From assembly GCA_963691705.1 (NCBI GenBank), contig OY829543.1, forward strand, positions 50,882,564 through 50,946,563: DNA of 64,000 nucleotides. Direction: 5' to 3'. Positions 48,216 through 58,867 of this stretch are shown piece after piece. How positions within the stretch are numbered: the stretch's first letter is position 1; the number at the start of each line of letters is the position of its first letter. The translations under genes and the position numbers were made by a program. This stretch comes from Viola odorata. Its lineage: Eukaryota > Streptophyta > Magnoliopsida > Malpighiales > Violaceae. The notes beneath the pieces are model-generated. The model ran no database searches. It was not told the origin of the DNA and saw nothing but the letters and a program-made list of their open reading frames with translations.

Positions 48216-49700
48216 ATTGGCATTTTTCTTTACATGCCAATGTAACCTGTGTTATGGCTTCTTCTTTTTTTCTGTTTTCAATTGCAATTGTAATATAATG
48301 TACTTTGTACGTTAACATCGATGATGGAATCAAGTTACATGAGTTATGCACTTCAACTTTCATCTATACGATTCACCTTTTAAGAATACTTTTATAATTT
48401 ACAAAGATCTTATACGAACACTGATACTTCCTACAAAGTAGGGAGTGTTAGGTCTCGAATATTATCCATAAAACAAAAGCTTTATCGGTACGAAAAACTT
48501 ATTTACATTATGATTGTTTGAATATGCTATATGAACTTCTCCATGAAGACCTTATAGTTCTTCATCTCCAGATTGGCATATTCCTTCTGGATGATGGCAA
48601 TGTATCACTCCTAACCATAGATGTGAAGACGGTTGTTAGTTTAGATTCCAGATTTCCAGACAGAATTCAAGAACAGAGGAGGATAGCTAGTTTAGATTTG
48701 AGAAAATGGAAAGAAAAAAAAAAGCATTCATACCTTGATAACCTTTGGCCCAGCGACAAATCTACAGGCCTTGACTGTGCAATCTGTAATTATCAACCAC
48801 AGTTCAGGGATTAACTAACAACCGGATCGATTACTTTTGATCCGTAAAGAATTATTAGAAAGTGACAGAAAAGTTGACCAAGCAAGTTCATAACAACTCT
48901 AGTCTGATCAAAGTATAATGAAGCAGAATTTCGCAAAGGTCATCGGGAATGGAAATGGGATATATTATCACCTTATGTGAAGACTTCGAATTCGAGGCCT
49001 TCGAAATACCAGACACTTCAGGTGCGACAGGATGATTTGGGTCTCTTACAAGTCCAGCATTGTTTACATTAGTTATCTGTAGATATTGAAAAAGTTCGCG
49101 CTTCAGTTGCCCACTCAGTAACAGTTCCACTAATTACATGAACAGAAGAAATATCATGGTTTGAACCTAGATTCCTCAGTTTGTGACAACAACTAAAATC
49201 CAGCACAAACGATTCGAGGAACGAAGTAAAATGTTCGATCTTAAATTTCTTAAACGATTCACAGCCTCTAGTTAAACGCAAAAGCTAACCAATAATATAA
49301 ACACTTCACTTTCTTCTGTATGCAGTAAACATCTGTACCACCAAATTTGCAGTATTATTCCAACATTTTTCCTGTCACACCCAACCAAGAAGTTGGGAAG
49401 TGAATCAGCAAGGGTGACAAGGACCATAGTCCTCTTTTAGTTATTGCTAATTACGTAAGCAACAAAAGTGAGATAATTCATTTGAAAAATAGACCTAAAC
49501 ATGACAATTGAGCATACCTACCACTCCAAACAAAGAATTCATGCGTCCACAACCACAACAAAGTCTATTATAATAAGCTCACCTTTTCCTTTCTTCCACC
49601 TCTGATGGAACCCATGCGTGCGAGATCAGGCCCGGGGTTTCCATTGAATTTCATGTGGACGAGAAGATTTGTCGACCTGCCATTCGTTGGAAAACCAGAC
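48216..49700. other. 3' flank of MATE gene and possible 3' exons of WVD2-like gene
   Basis: Minus-strand exon-like pieces lie here: about 49594-49707 (open as ESGFPTNGRSTNLLVHMKF), 48972-49078 (VRDPNHPVAPEVSGISKASN) and 48730-48785 (SRPVDLSLGQRLSR), each with plausible splice sites. They could be 3' exons of the WVD2-like gene in an alternative frame, spliced 3' UTR, or a separate transcript. Sequence alone does not settle this. Confidence 0.3.
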
Positions 49701-51696
49701 TCAATTTCTGATATCATGCAATAACAGTAAGATGGTAAAATTTGTTGGCAACAAAGAAACAAGTTATAATTACCTGGCTTTGGAACTTTGCTTCTCAAGT
49801 TTCTGAATTTTCGGACTTCTTTGGTCACTAAACTCTACAGGCTTCATCCCAAGTCCACCACTGCTCCTGAAAAAACAATGCAGGTTATAACAAATTATGG
49901 TATAGATTCGATTGTGCGTGCATCTCGCGCGTGTTCTGAATGTGAAGAAAAACTAACCTTTCATTTCTATTCAGATTTCTTAAAAAGTCAATGGTAGGGA
50001 TCGGTTTGGCAGCTGTCTGCATAGAAATAATGACCATGGTGGAAAATCATAAGACAGGATTACAAGCAGAGATAACAGAAACTGAAAAGGGACTGCGAGC
50101 CAATAAATCCTGCCTGAGAAGACCGAGAAGACATTGACACAGTCCTGGTAGCATACTTTTCTGCTAAGCCTTTAGGCCTCAAATCAGCCTTAGCAGGATT
50201 GTGTCCAATACTAGAAGCACGTGACATGATCTTGTCCTTTACCAATGAAGTGTGCAGAACAATGCTAGAAGCTCTGGAGTTTATGTTGCTAGCCACTTTA
50301 GGAATTATCCCTTTGCCAGAAGAGCGGCTATCGTTTTCGTCACTTGTCATTTCCCTAGAAACACATGTATTTGGCTTCTCAGATGACTTACTTCTGGAGT
50401 CCAACCTTGTCTTCTTTGCAGAAGAAGCAGCAATCCTCTGGTAGGAAAAAGAAATTAAAACGATCTTTTAGCACACACGAATATGTAAACTAGATATTTT
50501 AGAGAATGTAAAACCTAGAAAAATCAAATGGAGCCGTCAAATTATTTGGAATGATTGTATACCTTAGGCCACATGGCTGCTGCTTGTTTCTTCAGTTGGC
50601 TCACACTACGCTTGATTTTGCTACAAAAAGCACTTCCTTTATGGGCAGTGTTTGAGCAACTTTTGATTGATTCAATAGCCTCCTTTGTAGAATGTTCTGC
50701 TATTGTAGCAGGTAAAACAACGCTTGATCCACCTGTTGTGCTACTCCTATCCATGCTCTCGATGATGTGGATTTCCTCTTTCTCCTCAAGAATGCATTCC
50801 AAAGACAACCTAAGTTCAGCATTCAAATTGTCATCGGAGAATTGTAACATACCAGCGTTGCTAGATGTGGTTTCCTCATTAGATCGATCAGCAATGGCAC
50901 GTTTGTCACCCTCAGCGATACTACCCTCTCCATCTTGAGAAGGATGAATTTTAGCACCATTTTCACCTTGAGAGATACTACACTCTTCCTCATGAAAAGG
51001 ATGAATTTTGGCACCATTTTCACCCTGATCAATGATACTACCCGTTCCATCTCGAAAAGGTTGAATTTTCACACCATTTTCACCCTGAGACTGAGGGATA
51101 ATGGACTGTGCATCTTCAAAAGGAAGGATCTCAGTGCCATTTTCAGCCCCAGTGATACTGATACAACCCTGTTGATCTTGAAGATGGTTAAATTTGGCAT
51201 CATTTTCCCCTCCGTCTTCAAAAGGATGAATTTTGACGCCTTTCTGTTTCGTTGGCTCTGCTTGCAATTCCTTCAAAGCTCTAATGTTTCTGTAGTATTC
51301 CTCAAAATATGCCTTCTTCTGAGCAACTAATCCTGGTGCGCTGAACTTGTCCAGCTCCTCCTGACGTCTGTTGTGAGTGAAACAAGAAAACTTCTCCCAT
51401 GCAATTGTGTCAGCAGTGTATCTTCCAAGAGAGAATGAACCATGATCCAAAATTTCAGAGATGGACTTAGCCTGCATTTCAAAGATGACAACGAAAACAT
51501 ATCTACAACATCAGAGCTGGAGAATTGAAACCCAAATCAGGCATTTTCTTATTAAGATGTAATTGCATTTTTCAATCACAGATGTTCAAAATCAAAAATA
51601 AATTAGAAAGACAATGTTGTGTACCAGGGGACCTTCTTCATTTGTGGATAGTGATGAAAATGACCAATTAATGTTGTTACAGGCTTGATTTGCCAT
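49701..51696 (-). CDS. WVD2-like (TPX2-family) microtubule-associated protein
   Basis: The start is ATG at 51696 (MANQACNNINWSFSSLS). Exons: 51625-51696, 50563-51471, about 50114-50437, 49958-50016, 49774-49866, and a last exon with a stop at 49701-49703; together about 487 residues. The N-terminal motif LDHGSFSLGRYTADTIAWEK, FTHNRRQEELDKFSAPG, KKAYFEEYY is typical of WVD2-like 7-type proteins, which bundle cortical microtubules. The large exon holds five degenerate repeats of about 19 residues (GENGAKIHPFHEEEC type). The middle is Ser/Lys-rich (SRSKSSEKPN, NINSRASSIV). I do not see the classic C-terminal TPX2 domain. Exon 3's donor is uncertain: a GC donor keeps the frame, and a GT alternative slightly downstream also does. 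The 3' end is therefore tentative. Confidence 0.75.
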
Positions 51697-51899
51697 TTGT
51701 GGCCGCTCTGTCTGTGTAATTTGCAATCCTACAACACAGTCTCCTCATTAGAATATTGCATAATCGAAACTCAAATAAGAAATTAAAAGCAATCAACCAA
51801 GATCATTTTTTTCTTACCTCTTAGCTGATTAAAAAAAAAGAACAGAAATCAGAAGAAAAAAGCCAACTTGCTAAATGGGTTTCTGATCTCTATCTTCAA

Positions 51900-52862
51900 T
51901 TCTTGCATTGATGTTGTAATGAACAGAGATGTGCATTTTATTCAGAATGGAAGAGAGAGGTTTGTTTTTTAGGTTTTCTTTGGGTTTGGGTTTGTTGGTA
52001 ATAGAGCACATTGCTTGTAACGAACTGCTTCAAAGGCCACTGCTCTACGGTTGCAAATGAGCCTTTTGAATCCGGCCGCTCATTTGTGCTATAGCCTATA
52101 GGCTGTTCTTTCTGTTCCCTCTCTAAACGCGCGCCTTGCGCGTTTGTTATCTTAATTTTTCAATTAACTTCCTCCTATACTTTTTGGCCTTTTTTTTAAA
52201 ATATTCAACTCAATTTAACTATAATTAAAAAGTAAAAAAAAAATTAAAAAAAATTAGTAAAAACATATCAAAAATTATATAGTGCACCAGTAATAAAATT
52301 GTTATACGTGGATGAGTTTTTTTTGAAATTTATCTCACTACTATCTAGATTTATAATTATTTTAAAATTCAAAATTTAGAACTTTCTAATGTATAACCAC
52401 CAACCCTAACATGTAGTTTTTTTTTTTTTTTTACTAATGTAAGTGAATGATGGAGTGACGTGACATATCAGATGCACTCTATAATTACTCAAACGTTGGA
52501 AACCCACTGACTTTACACTGCCATCCCTAGGTGTGCTCCACCCAATACATATTAGGGTGGTTGTGTGACATCAGTGAGTCCCGAACTAGAGGGTGATTGC
52601 GTAAAAATGCCCTAATGGTAATAAAAAAAAATTCCTGAAAAAATTATAAAGAAGGAAAAAGAAAAAGCAACAATAGGCTTACTGGATTTGTACTTTCCAT
52701 GAAGAGGGTAGAGTCGGGGTTAAGAAAAATTTGTGAGGATTAGTCTTTGCGTAATAAATATATTCTAGTTTTATTACTCTCTCGTATACCCTAACAAACG
52801 CTATCTAAAATTTTAATTAAGGTGATTTTGTTTTTTTTAGTGTAATTCAGTTATAAACATAT
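51900..52862. other. Upstream region of WVD2-like gene
   Basis: It should contain the promoter and 5' UTR of the WVD2-like gene near 51740-52050. The rest is AT-rich with no gene. The last nine bases (52854-52862) are the left target duplication of the Pack-MULE. Confidence 0.5.
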
Positions 52863-53836
52863 GGGAGCTGCTAATGGGGTTGAAATGTATGCCTGAAATG
52901 TATGCCTGAAACACGTGGCAAGTCATTTTCTTTAAAATTACAAAATTGCCATTGTTTACAAAATCAGCCAAACCATTGTTTTCTGTTTCAGTGCCTTCTT
53001 TGAATCGGGCTCACGACATGCTGTTTTACGCTTTGCTTTGTCATTTGACGCAAACGCGCATAATCACGATTTTTATTTATCATTTTATTATACTTCGATT
53101 TAGGTTAAATGAGTTAACAAATTTTTTATTAATTGAATTTTTTATTTTTTATAATTAGGTAAAACTAATTATTTGATAGTGATTTTTTCTCAATTTTTTT
53201 CTCTTTTATCTATTATTTATTCAATTTTTAGATTTTATTTGTTTCAATATAAAATATGTAATATAAAAATAAAATATATTTTTTTTAATTCCAAATTATG
53301 AAAAAAATAGATCGTATATACTTTTTTGCATGAATAATGTCTATTATTTTTATTAATTTTGTTGTTGTTTAATTACTCATGTTTTTTTAACTATTTATTA
53401 TTTATAAGTTTATAAAATTTCATGATAACGCCGTTTTATGCAAATTGAAAAAAAAGTAGGAGAAATGAATATTTAAATTATTCAATACATTATACTAATA
53501 ATATATTTTAATTATATAGTATTCATATTTTAATATTTTATTATTAATATCTCCACACTCCCTATTTTACATACAATTTTCTGAACTCCTATTTTTTTTT
53601 CTTTTTCCTTTGCTTGAAATTCAATCTCTTTCTTCTCATTTTTCCTTTCATTGGCAATACAAAAAACATTACAAGTAGAAAGGGAGGAAGCCAACTGGCT
53701 CTTTCTTGCGTAAAAAAGAAAAGAAAAGAAAAGAAGAGTACAAAAAGAGATGATTTACATTTTCTTAGACAAAGAAAAGAAGACTATTGATATATGCTTC
53801 ATCTTTTGTTGAAGTGGAAAGTTAGCAGTTTGATCA

Positions 53837-54976
53837 TCAAGGCATTAGACGCGTTTTCGCTGCTGAGATGTGTTGCTTCTCCACAGCTTGTTCCATCTGT
53901 ATCAGATGAGTCCTAATACTGTACTCTTCTACCTGCATTAAGAGATCATCAGATAAAACAACCCAAGATACTTACTCATCACGAAACAAAACTCCAGTTC
54001 GGACATACCACTAATGCCAACCAACTAAAGTTTCAAGAGTCGGGACCAATTTCTGCTACGGACAGGCAAGTTCACATCACAGACCCACCAGCGAAAAAGA
54101 AAGAAACAAAACATTTTAGAGGACGATGAATCTCATCTCCTTAGATGCATGCATTGTAACTTGTAACCAATGATGAATACGGGACAACCAATCTGAAAGG
54201 GGACATACAAGATTCCCCACATGTCCAACTTGAGCAACCACATGATAGACCTTTATGGGTCACATGACTCTGAGAATGAAACAAGTTGAAAAACATTTCC
54301 TCGTTTATACCGGCAATTTAACTATCCGACCACATCATCGTTCCCACTCCTTGTCGTATAAATGACATGAAAAATATTTCAACCACAGCCATACACCTAA
54401 CAGACCCTGATCTACTCCCATCATCACATACACTTCCCGGCCCATTCCTTAGAAAATATAATGAGTACTGTCTGAATTAACGGCAAATACATAAATTTCA
54501 TCAAACATAAATTTCATTCTGAAAAAGGAAACAGAATATACTAGCATTATCGCAGGACCGGTAAATGGGAGTAGCCTAAAATCTAGCCCAAACCAAAAGA
54601 ATCAAAGCCAACCAACGACAAGAGCAGCAAGCAAGCGCCTACTAGCAATCTTATTATTCATGATGACCTTTTAACTAGAGAAATCCAGATTAATCATTTC
54701 CTCAGTGTCCTGCACATTCCAATGTAATTCCTAAGTTTAATTATCATAACATCTCATCCCCTCACCCCCAATAGAACCATTCAAGCAGTCATATATACTG
54801 TATACACATTTATTTACTGCCAATATGAGATCATTTTAAGTTCTCCAAACACTGAAATCTGATCTCACCTGCATAGCTGCTGTTGAGGCCAAAAAAGCTT
54901 CACAATGACCAAGCATGGCTCTTTCTTTTGCTGCTAATACAGCAAGCTCAGTGACCAAACCATTCATACTCTCCAC
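53837..54976 (-). pseudogene. Two captured terminal exons of an unrecognised gene
   Basis: Exon 54869-54976 (VESMNGLVTELAVLAAKERA ... LASTAAMQ) and last exon 53837-53932 (VEEYSIRTHLIQMEQAVEKQ ... TRLMP, stop) join in frame through a GT-AG intron. They are helical and coiled-coil-like, 36 plus 31 residues. No upstream exons with matching character are found inside the element, so they look like the 3' end of a gene taken up by the Pack-MULE. I do not recognise the parent family. Confidence 0.6.
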
Positions 54977-55086
54977 CTATAAAACAAAAGTATAGAAACA
55001 GAAGCTGAGAACCAAGACTGGACATCATGAGAACAACCAAGATCTTAAATAAATAAATTTATCAACGAACTCGACAAACGGATCAG

Positions 55087-55210
55087 GTCTATCATTCACA
55101 TCTCTTTAGGAAGACAATAATTCTCAACATAAACAATTTACAATCTACGTCTATCATTCACATCTCTTTAGGAAGACAATAATTCTCAACATAAACAATT
55201 TACAATCTAC
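55087..55210. repeat. 62-bp exact tandem duplication
   Basis: The unit gtctatcattcacatctctt... occurs at 55087-55148 and again, without a change that I can see, at 55149-55210. It lies in an intron-like stretch of the Pack-MULE. Confidence 0.95.
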
Positions 55211-55969
55211 AAAAGCCTAATAACAAAATGAGCAAAGATGAATGGGATAAAAATCAGGCAAGTCCAACAACTAGGGGTCAGTAGGAAGCGACATCATAGA
55301 ACCTCTTGCTGGCTACCATTTCTACTTACTTTAATAAATACAAGTTGACTCGTACAAGTATAGTGTATATCATTCCAGTGATCAGAATTGTGGGCATTCC
55401 ATATCTAAATATAGAATTACTATGCCTTCCTTTAGAAGGCACTGACAAGCCAATAGTAAACACAGAGAGTGAAATGGATCAATCTAATAAGTACTAGCAA
55501 AGATCGCTTACCTGTTCGAATGAAGAGAAAAGATGCGTACGAGCCAAAGATTACTGTGTAGCCGAGCTGGAGACCTAACAAACACATAAATCCATTTAGT
55601 GACAGTGTAGATCTTGAATCCTCCACATAGAAGCATAGGTATCATGCATGCTCTAAAAACCAATTCCTCTGTCAATGGAGCCTGCGGGTGAGCCTATACT
55701 TGACAGGAGAGCCTAGGATTTTTTCCTAATTTCATGCAATAAATGAAAGAAAAATTATATAATTATTACATGCAGAGTTCTGAGAAGAAACTAATACGAG
55801 TCCATAATGCCTTAATCTACAGCCCTAGACATAATACACTGTTTTACACTAAATCAGTTTCATCACCCTTCTTTTTTTCCAAGTTCCAAACGGCTACTCA
55901 TGAAATATACAAGCTGAATCCAATATACAAAAGCCTAATAACAAAATGAGCAAAGATGAATGGGATAAA
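55208..55969. repeat. 44-bp direct repeats flanking a 674-bp segment
   Basis: The sequence tacaaaagcctaataacaaa through gggataaa occurs at 55208-55251 and 55926-55969 without mismatch. The segment between (55252-55925) contains the RCE1-like exon. The arrangement suggests insertion of a patch with duplication of the target, later than the original capture. Confidence 0.9.
55512..55574 (-). pseudogene. Single exon of a CAAX prenyl protease 2 (RCE1-like) gene
   Basis: A 63-bp exon with perfect splice sites (tttgttag / acag/gtaagc) encodes LQLGYTVIFGSYASFLFIRT, a membrane segment close to plant RCE1/FACE2 CAAX proteases. No other RCE1 exon is present. It sits in the segment between the 44-bp direct repeats in the Pack-MULE. 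Confidence 0.6.
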
Positions 55970-56116
55970 CTAACAGGAAATACATCACATGCTAAAAGAG
56001 TTTATCCAATTTCATCTAAACGCAAGATAAAGCCAGGTAACAATGGAACAGTCACGATATATTTCCGTTAACTATCAAAGAGATAAAAACCAACATCATA
56101 AATTCGAAAACACAAC

Positions 56117-56440
56117 GAGGGAGGAGGAGAAACCTGAGACGCGGTGGCTAGGGCTTGCGGTGGATCTAGCGGTGGCGGTGGATCTGGCGGAGGGATCGTT
56201 TGCGATGGCTGCCAAGGAGGGAGGAGGAGAAACCTGAGACGGAGGTGCCGAGGAGGGAGGAGGAGAAGAAGCTGTTTGCAGTCAAGGAGGTGCCGAGCGG
56301 TGGCTAGGGCTTGCGGTGGCTAGTGTTTGCGGTGTCGCGGGCGGTGGATCGGTGGATCTGGCTAGGGCAGTGTGAAGGAGGGAGAGTTTGGAGGCGGAGG
56401 CAAGGATGGAGGAGGACGAGGGCTGAAGACAAGGTTTCAA
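56117..56440 (-). other. GC-rich leader-like block in the Pack-MULE
   Basis: Much richer in GC than its surroundings and internally repetitive on the plus strand (gaggaggagaaacctgagac twice; ctagggcttgcggtgg twice; ggtggatctggc). Read on the minus strand it looks like a CT-rich 5' UTR or first exon ending at ctcag/gtttct. It may be a captured promoter-proximal fragment driving the minus-strand exons. Confidence 0.45.
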
Positions 56441-56797
56441 CCCTAAATTTCAAAACAATGGCAATTTTGTAATTTTAAAGAAAATGACTTGCCACGTCAT
56501 TCAGGCATTAGAGTTCAGGCATACATTTCAACCTTATTAGCATTTTCCTAAACATATTTATCATTAGTTTTTTAAAGTTTACTTTTCTATGTCGCGTGAG
56601 TTTGATACTAGTAACTATATATATACGCACACACCTTTCTTGTTTTGTGCTGCACAAGTATTGATGTGATACATGGAAACCTCTCTTTTTTCCTGCACAA
56701 GTACTGAACTGATACACGGAGCAATAAGTATATTACAATTTCACATCAGTAACAAATTAACCAGCCCAGATGCCTCAAAGTTACAAATTTGCAATTG

Positions 56798-58867
56798 TCA
56801 TGATGAGCAAGATTTCATCTGCATAAATCTTTCAGCTTCCTTAATACGGCCAGAGCGGAGAAGAAGTCCAATGATGATGGAATAATGTTCTTCAGATACT
56901 GCAAGTTTATACCTCTGCGACAATAATTTGAAGATGCGACAAGCATCATCTGCGAATCCAGCTGCATCACAGATCAACAGGATCACGTTGAAAGTGAACG
57001 GATTGGGAGTAAAACCCTTAGAAATCATCTGATCGAAAAGATCGACTGCATCTCGCCATAGGTTATTATATCCATAGCTCTCTATAATGGCTGTCCAAGT
57101 AAAAGAACCCTTGACAGGAATCACATCGAATGCTAACTTTGCACAGTGAATCAATCCGCAGGACCCATACATTTTGACAATTTCAGCGGCAACAAATGGG
57201 ATAAGCTCAAAATCTTTCTTCAAGATATGTCCATGAATCTCCTTCCCAAGCTTCAATGCTTTACTTTCATTGCAAATACTCAACATCCTTGCCATTGTAA
57301 CAGAATCCGGCCTATGTTTCGACAGCTGCATTGATCTAAATACTTGTAAGGCTTCATTTAAACACCCATTTTCAACATAGGAATCTATCATAGCCGTCCA
57401 CGATTTAACATTCCCACTCTCCATGCTATCAAACAGCTTAAAAGAATAGTCCAAAACACCACATTTTGAGTACATTTTAATGAGAGAAGTAGTTATAGAC
57501 ACATTAGGGAAAAACAGATTCTTCACAGCAAAAGCATGAATTTCCTTCCCATGTTTCAAATCCTTCAACTCCGCACAAACAGGAATAACGGTAGCTACTG
57601 TTACAACATCAGGCCTAAACCCTTCCTGCTGCATCCAAACAACCGATCTCAAAGCTTGCTCAGGCCTCCCATTGGAGACATACCCAGACATCAAAGCAGT
57701 CCAAGAAACGGCATTCCTCTCCATTGAGCTATAAAATACCCGCCGCGCCAAACTTATGTTCCCGCACTTGGAATACATATCAATTAGACCAGATTGAACC
57801 GGTAGCTGCCTTGAATAACTCTTAGTCTTCATGGCATAACCATGAACCTCCCTGCCTAATTTTTCTGCCTGCAGTTCTCCTAGAACTGGAAGGACTGTGG
57901 TTAACACAACAGAGTTGGGACATATTCCTTCATTGACCATCCACCTCAAATGATCTAATGCTTCCCAATTACGCCTATTATGTGCAAACCCCGCAATCAT
58001 TGTACACCACGCCACAATATCCGGGTCACGCACTTCTTCAAACACCTTATGTGCAAGCCTAATCTTTCCACATTTAAAATACAAATCAATCATACTAGTA
58101 CTAAGAATTTGATTCCCAACCATACCATCCTTGATCAAAAGAGCATGCATCTTTAACCCTTGTTTAAACGCTGATGCCCCCGCGAAGCTCTTGATAACAT
58201 TAGAGTAACTATACACATTCATTTCAACTCCCATCTCCCTCATTTCATGATAAGTATGCAACACATCACGATAATTCTTCCTCCCTGATATCACAGTGCC
58301 TCTAAGTAACGCATTCCATGGATACACACTACTACTACTACTACTACTACTACTACATTCATCGAATACCCTTTTGGCATCTTCAACGGAACCACAAGAT
58401 GTGTACATGTGTACAAGCTTTGTTCTCAAGAACTCATTGTTTTCAAGCCCATTTATGCGGATATGTGTATGGAGTTGTTTACCTTCATTCAAAGACTTGG
58501 TTCGAGCACAAGCGGCGATTAAGGAGGAGAAAGTGGTGGGATTAACAGGGATGCCCTGTTGTTCCATGTAGTCCATAATGGTGAGTGCTTCTTTGAGCCT
58601 GTCCTGTCTGGCGAACCTTTGAATGTCTTTGTAAATGGCGTGTGGGTTTTTGGTGTGGAGAGGCAATGATGCCGGAAACGCATCTTTCTCTGCGAAGGGT
58701 TTAGGGGTTTTGGTGTTCTGTTTGGAATATCTTCTCTGCTGCACTGAATGAGTTCTTGATAAGGCTTTGATTCTGAAGAAATGTTTGGTATATCTTTTGT
58801 TGTTGAGAGAATTTGGAGGTAAGAAATGCAAGTGAAGGAAGATGGGAGAGGATTGCGTGCCTTCCAT
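56798..58867 (-). CDS. PLS-type PPR protein (At1g71460-like)
   Basis: A single-exon gene of 689 residues starts MEGTQSSPIFLHLHF with a basic Ser/Arg-rich transit-like N-terminus. Repeats run almost to the end in P-L-S order: TFSSLIAACARTKSLNEGKQ, FLRTKLVHMYTSCGSVEDAK, YSNVIKSFAGASAFKQGLKM, VQSGLIDMYSKCGNISLARR, SWTALMSGYVSNGRPEQALR, ITTSLIKMYSKCGVLDYSFK, TWTAIIESYGYNNLWRDAVD. It ends MQMKSCSS without E or DYW domains, which fits the chloroplast-predicted At1g71460 group. A serine run (nine to ten Ser, about residue 165-175) is encoded by a trinucleotide microsatellite at about 58326-58355. It binds organelle RNA by inference from the family. Confidence 0.92.
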   Translation of the reverse strand: MEGTQSSPIFLHLHFLPPNSLNNKRYTKHFFRIKALSRTHSVQQRRYSKQNTKTPKPFAEKDAFPASLPLHTKNPHAIYKDIQRFARQDRLKEALTIMDYMEQQGIPVNPTTFSSLIAACARTKSLNEGKQLHTHIRINGLENNEFLRTKLVHMYTSCGSVEDAKRVFDECSSSSSSSSSVYPWNALLRGTVISGRKNYRDVLHTYHEMREMGVEMNVYSYSNVIKSFAGASAFKQGLKMHALLIKDGMVGNQILSTSMIDLYFKCGKIRLAHKVFEEVRDPDIVAWCTMIAGFAHNRRNWEALDHLRWMVNEGICPNSVVLTTVLPVLGELQAEKLGREVHGYAMKTKSYSRQLPVQSGLIDMYSKCGNISLARRVFYSSMERNAVSWTALMSGYVSNGRPEQALRSVVWMQQEGFRPDVVTVATVIPVCAELKDLKHGKEIHAFAVKNLFFPNVSITTSLIKMYSKCGVLDYSFKLFDSMESGNVKSWTAMIDSYVENGCLNEALQVFRSMQLSKHRPDSVTMARMLSICNESKALKLGKEIHGHILKKDFELIPFVAAEIVKMYGSCGLIHCAKLAFDVIPVKGSFTWTAIIESYGYNNLWRDAVDLFDQMISKGFTPNPFTFNVILLICDAAGFADDACRIFKLLSQRYKLAVSEEHYSIIIGLLLRSGRIKEAERFMQMKSCSS

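Larger units (their letters stand above)
52863..56548. mobile_element. Pack-MULE (Mutator-like element with captured gene pieces)
   Basis: A perfect 9-bp direct duplication, taaacatat, flanks the element (52854-52862 and 56549-56557), the length typical of Mutator. The terminal inverted repeats run about 90 bp: gggttgaaatgtatgcctga at the left pairs with tcaggcatacatttcaacct at the right, and both continue through gtggcaagtcattttcttta and the aattttgtaatttta / taaaattacaaaatt blocks to caatggc/gccattg. No transposase is seen. The inside holds exons from at least two host-like genes on the minus strand (53837-54976, 55512-55574) plus a GC-rich leader-like block (56117-56440). Confidence 0.9.
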
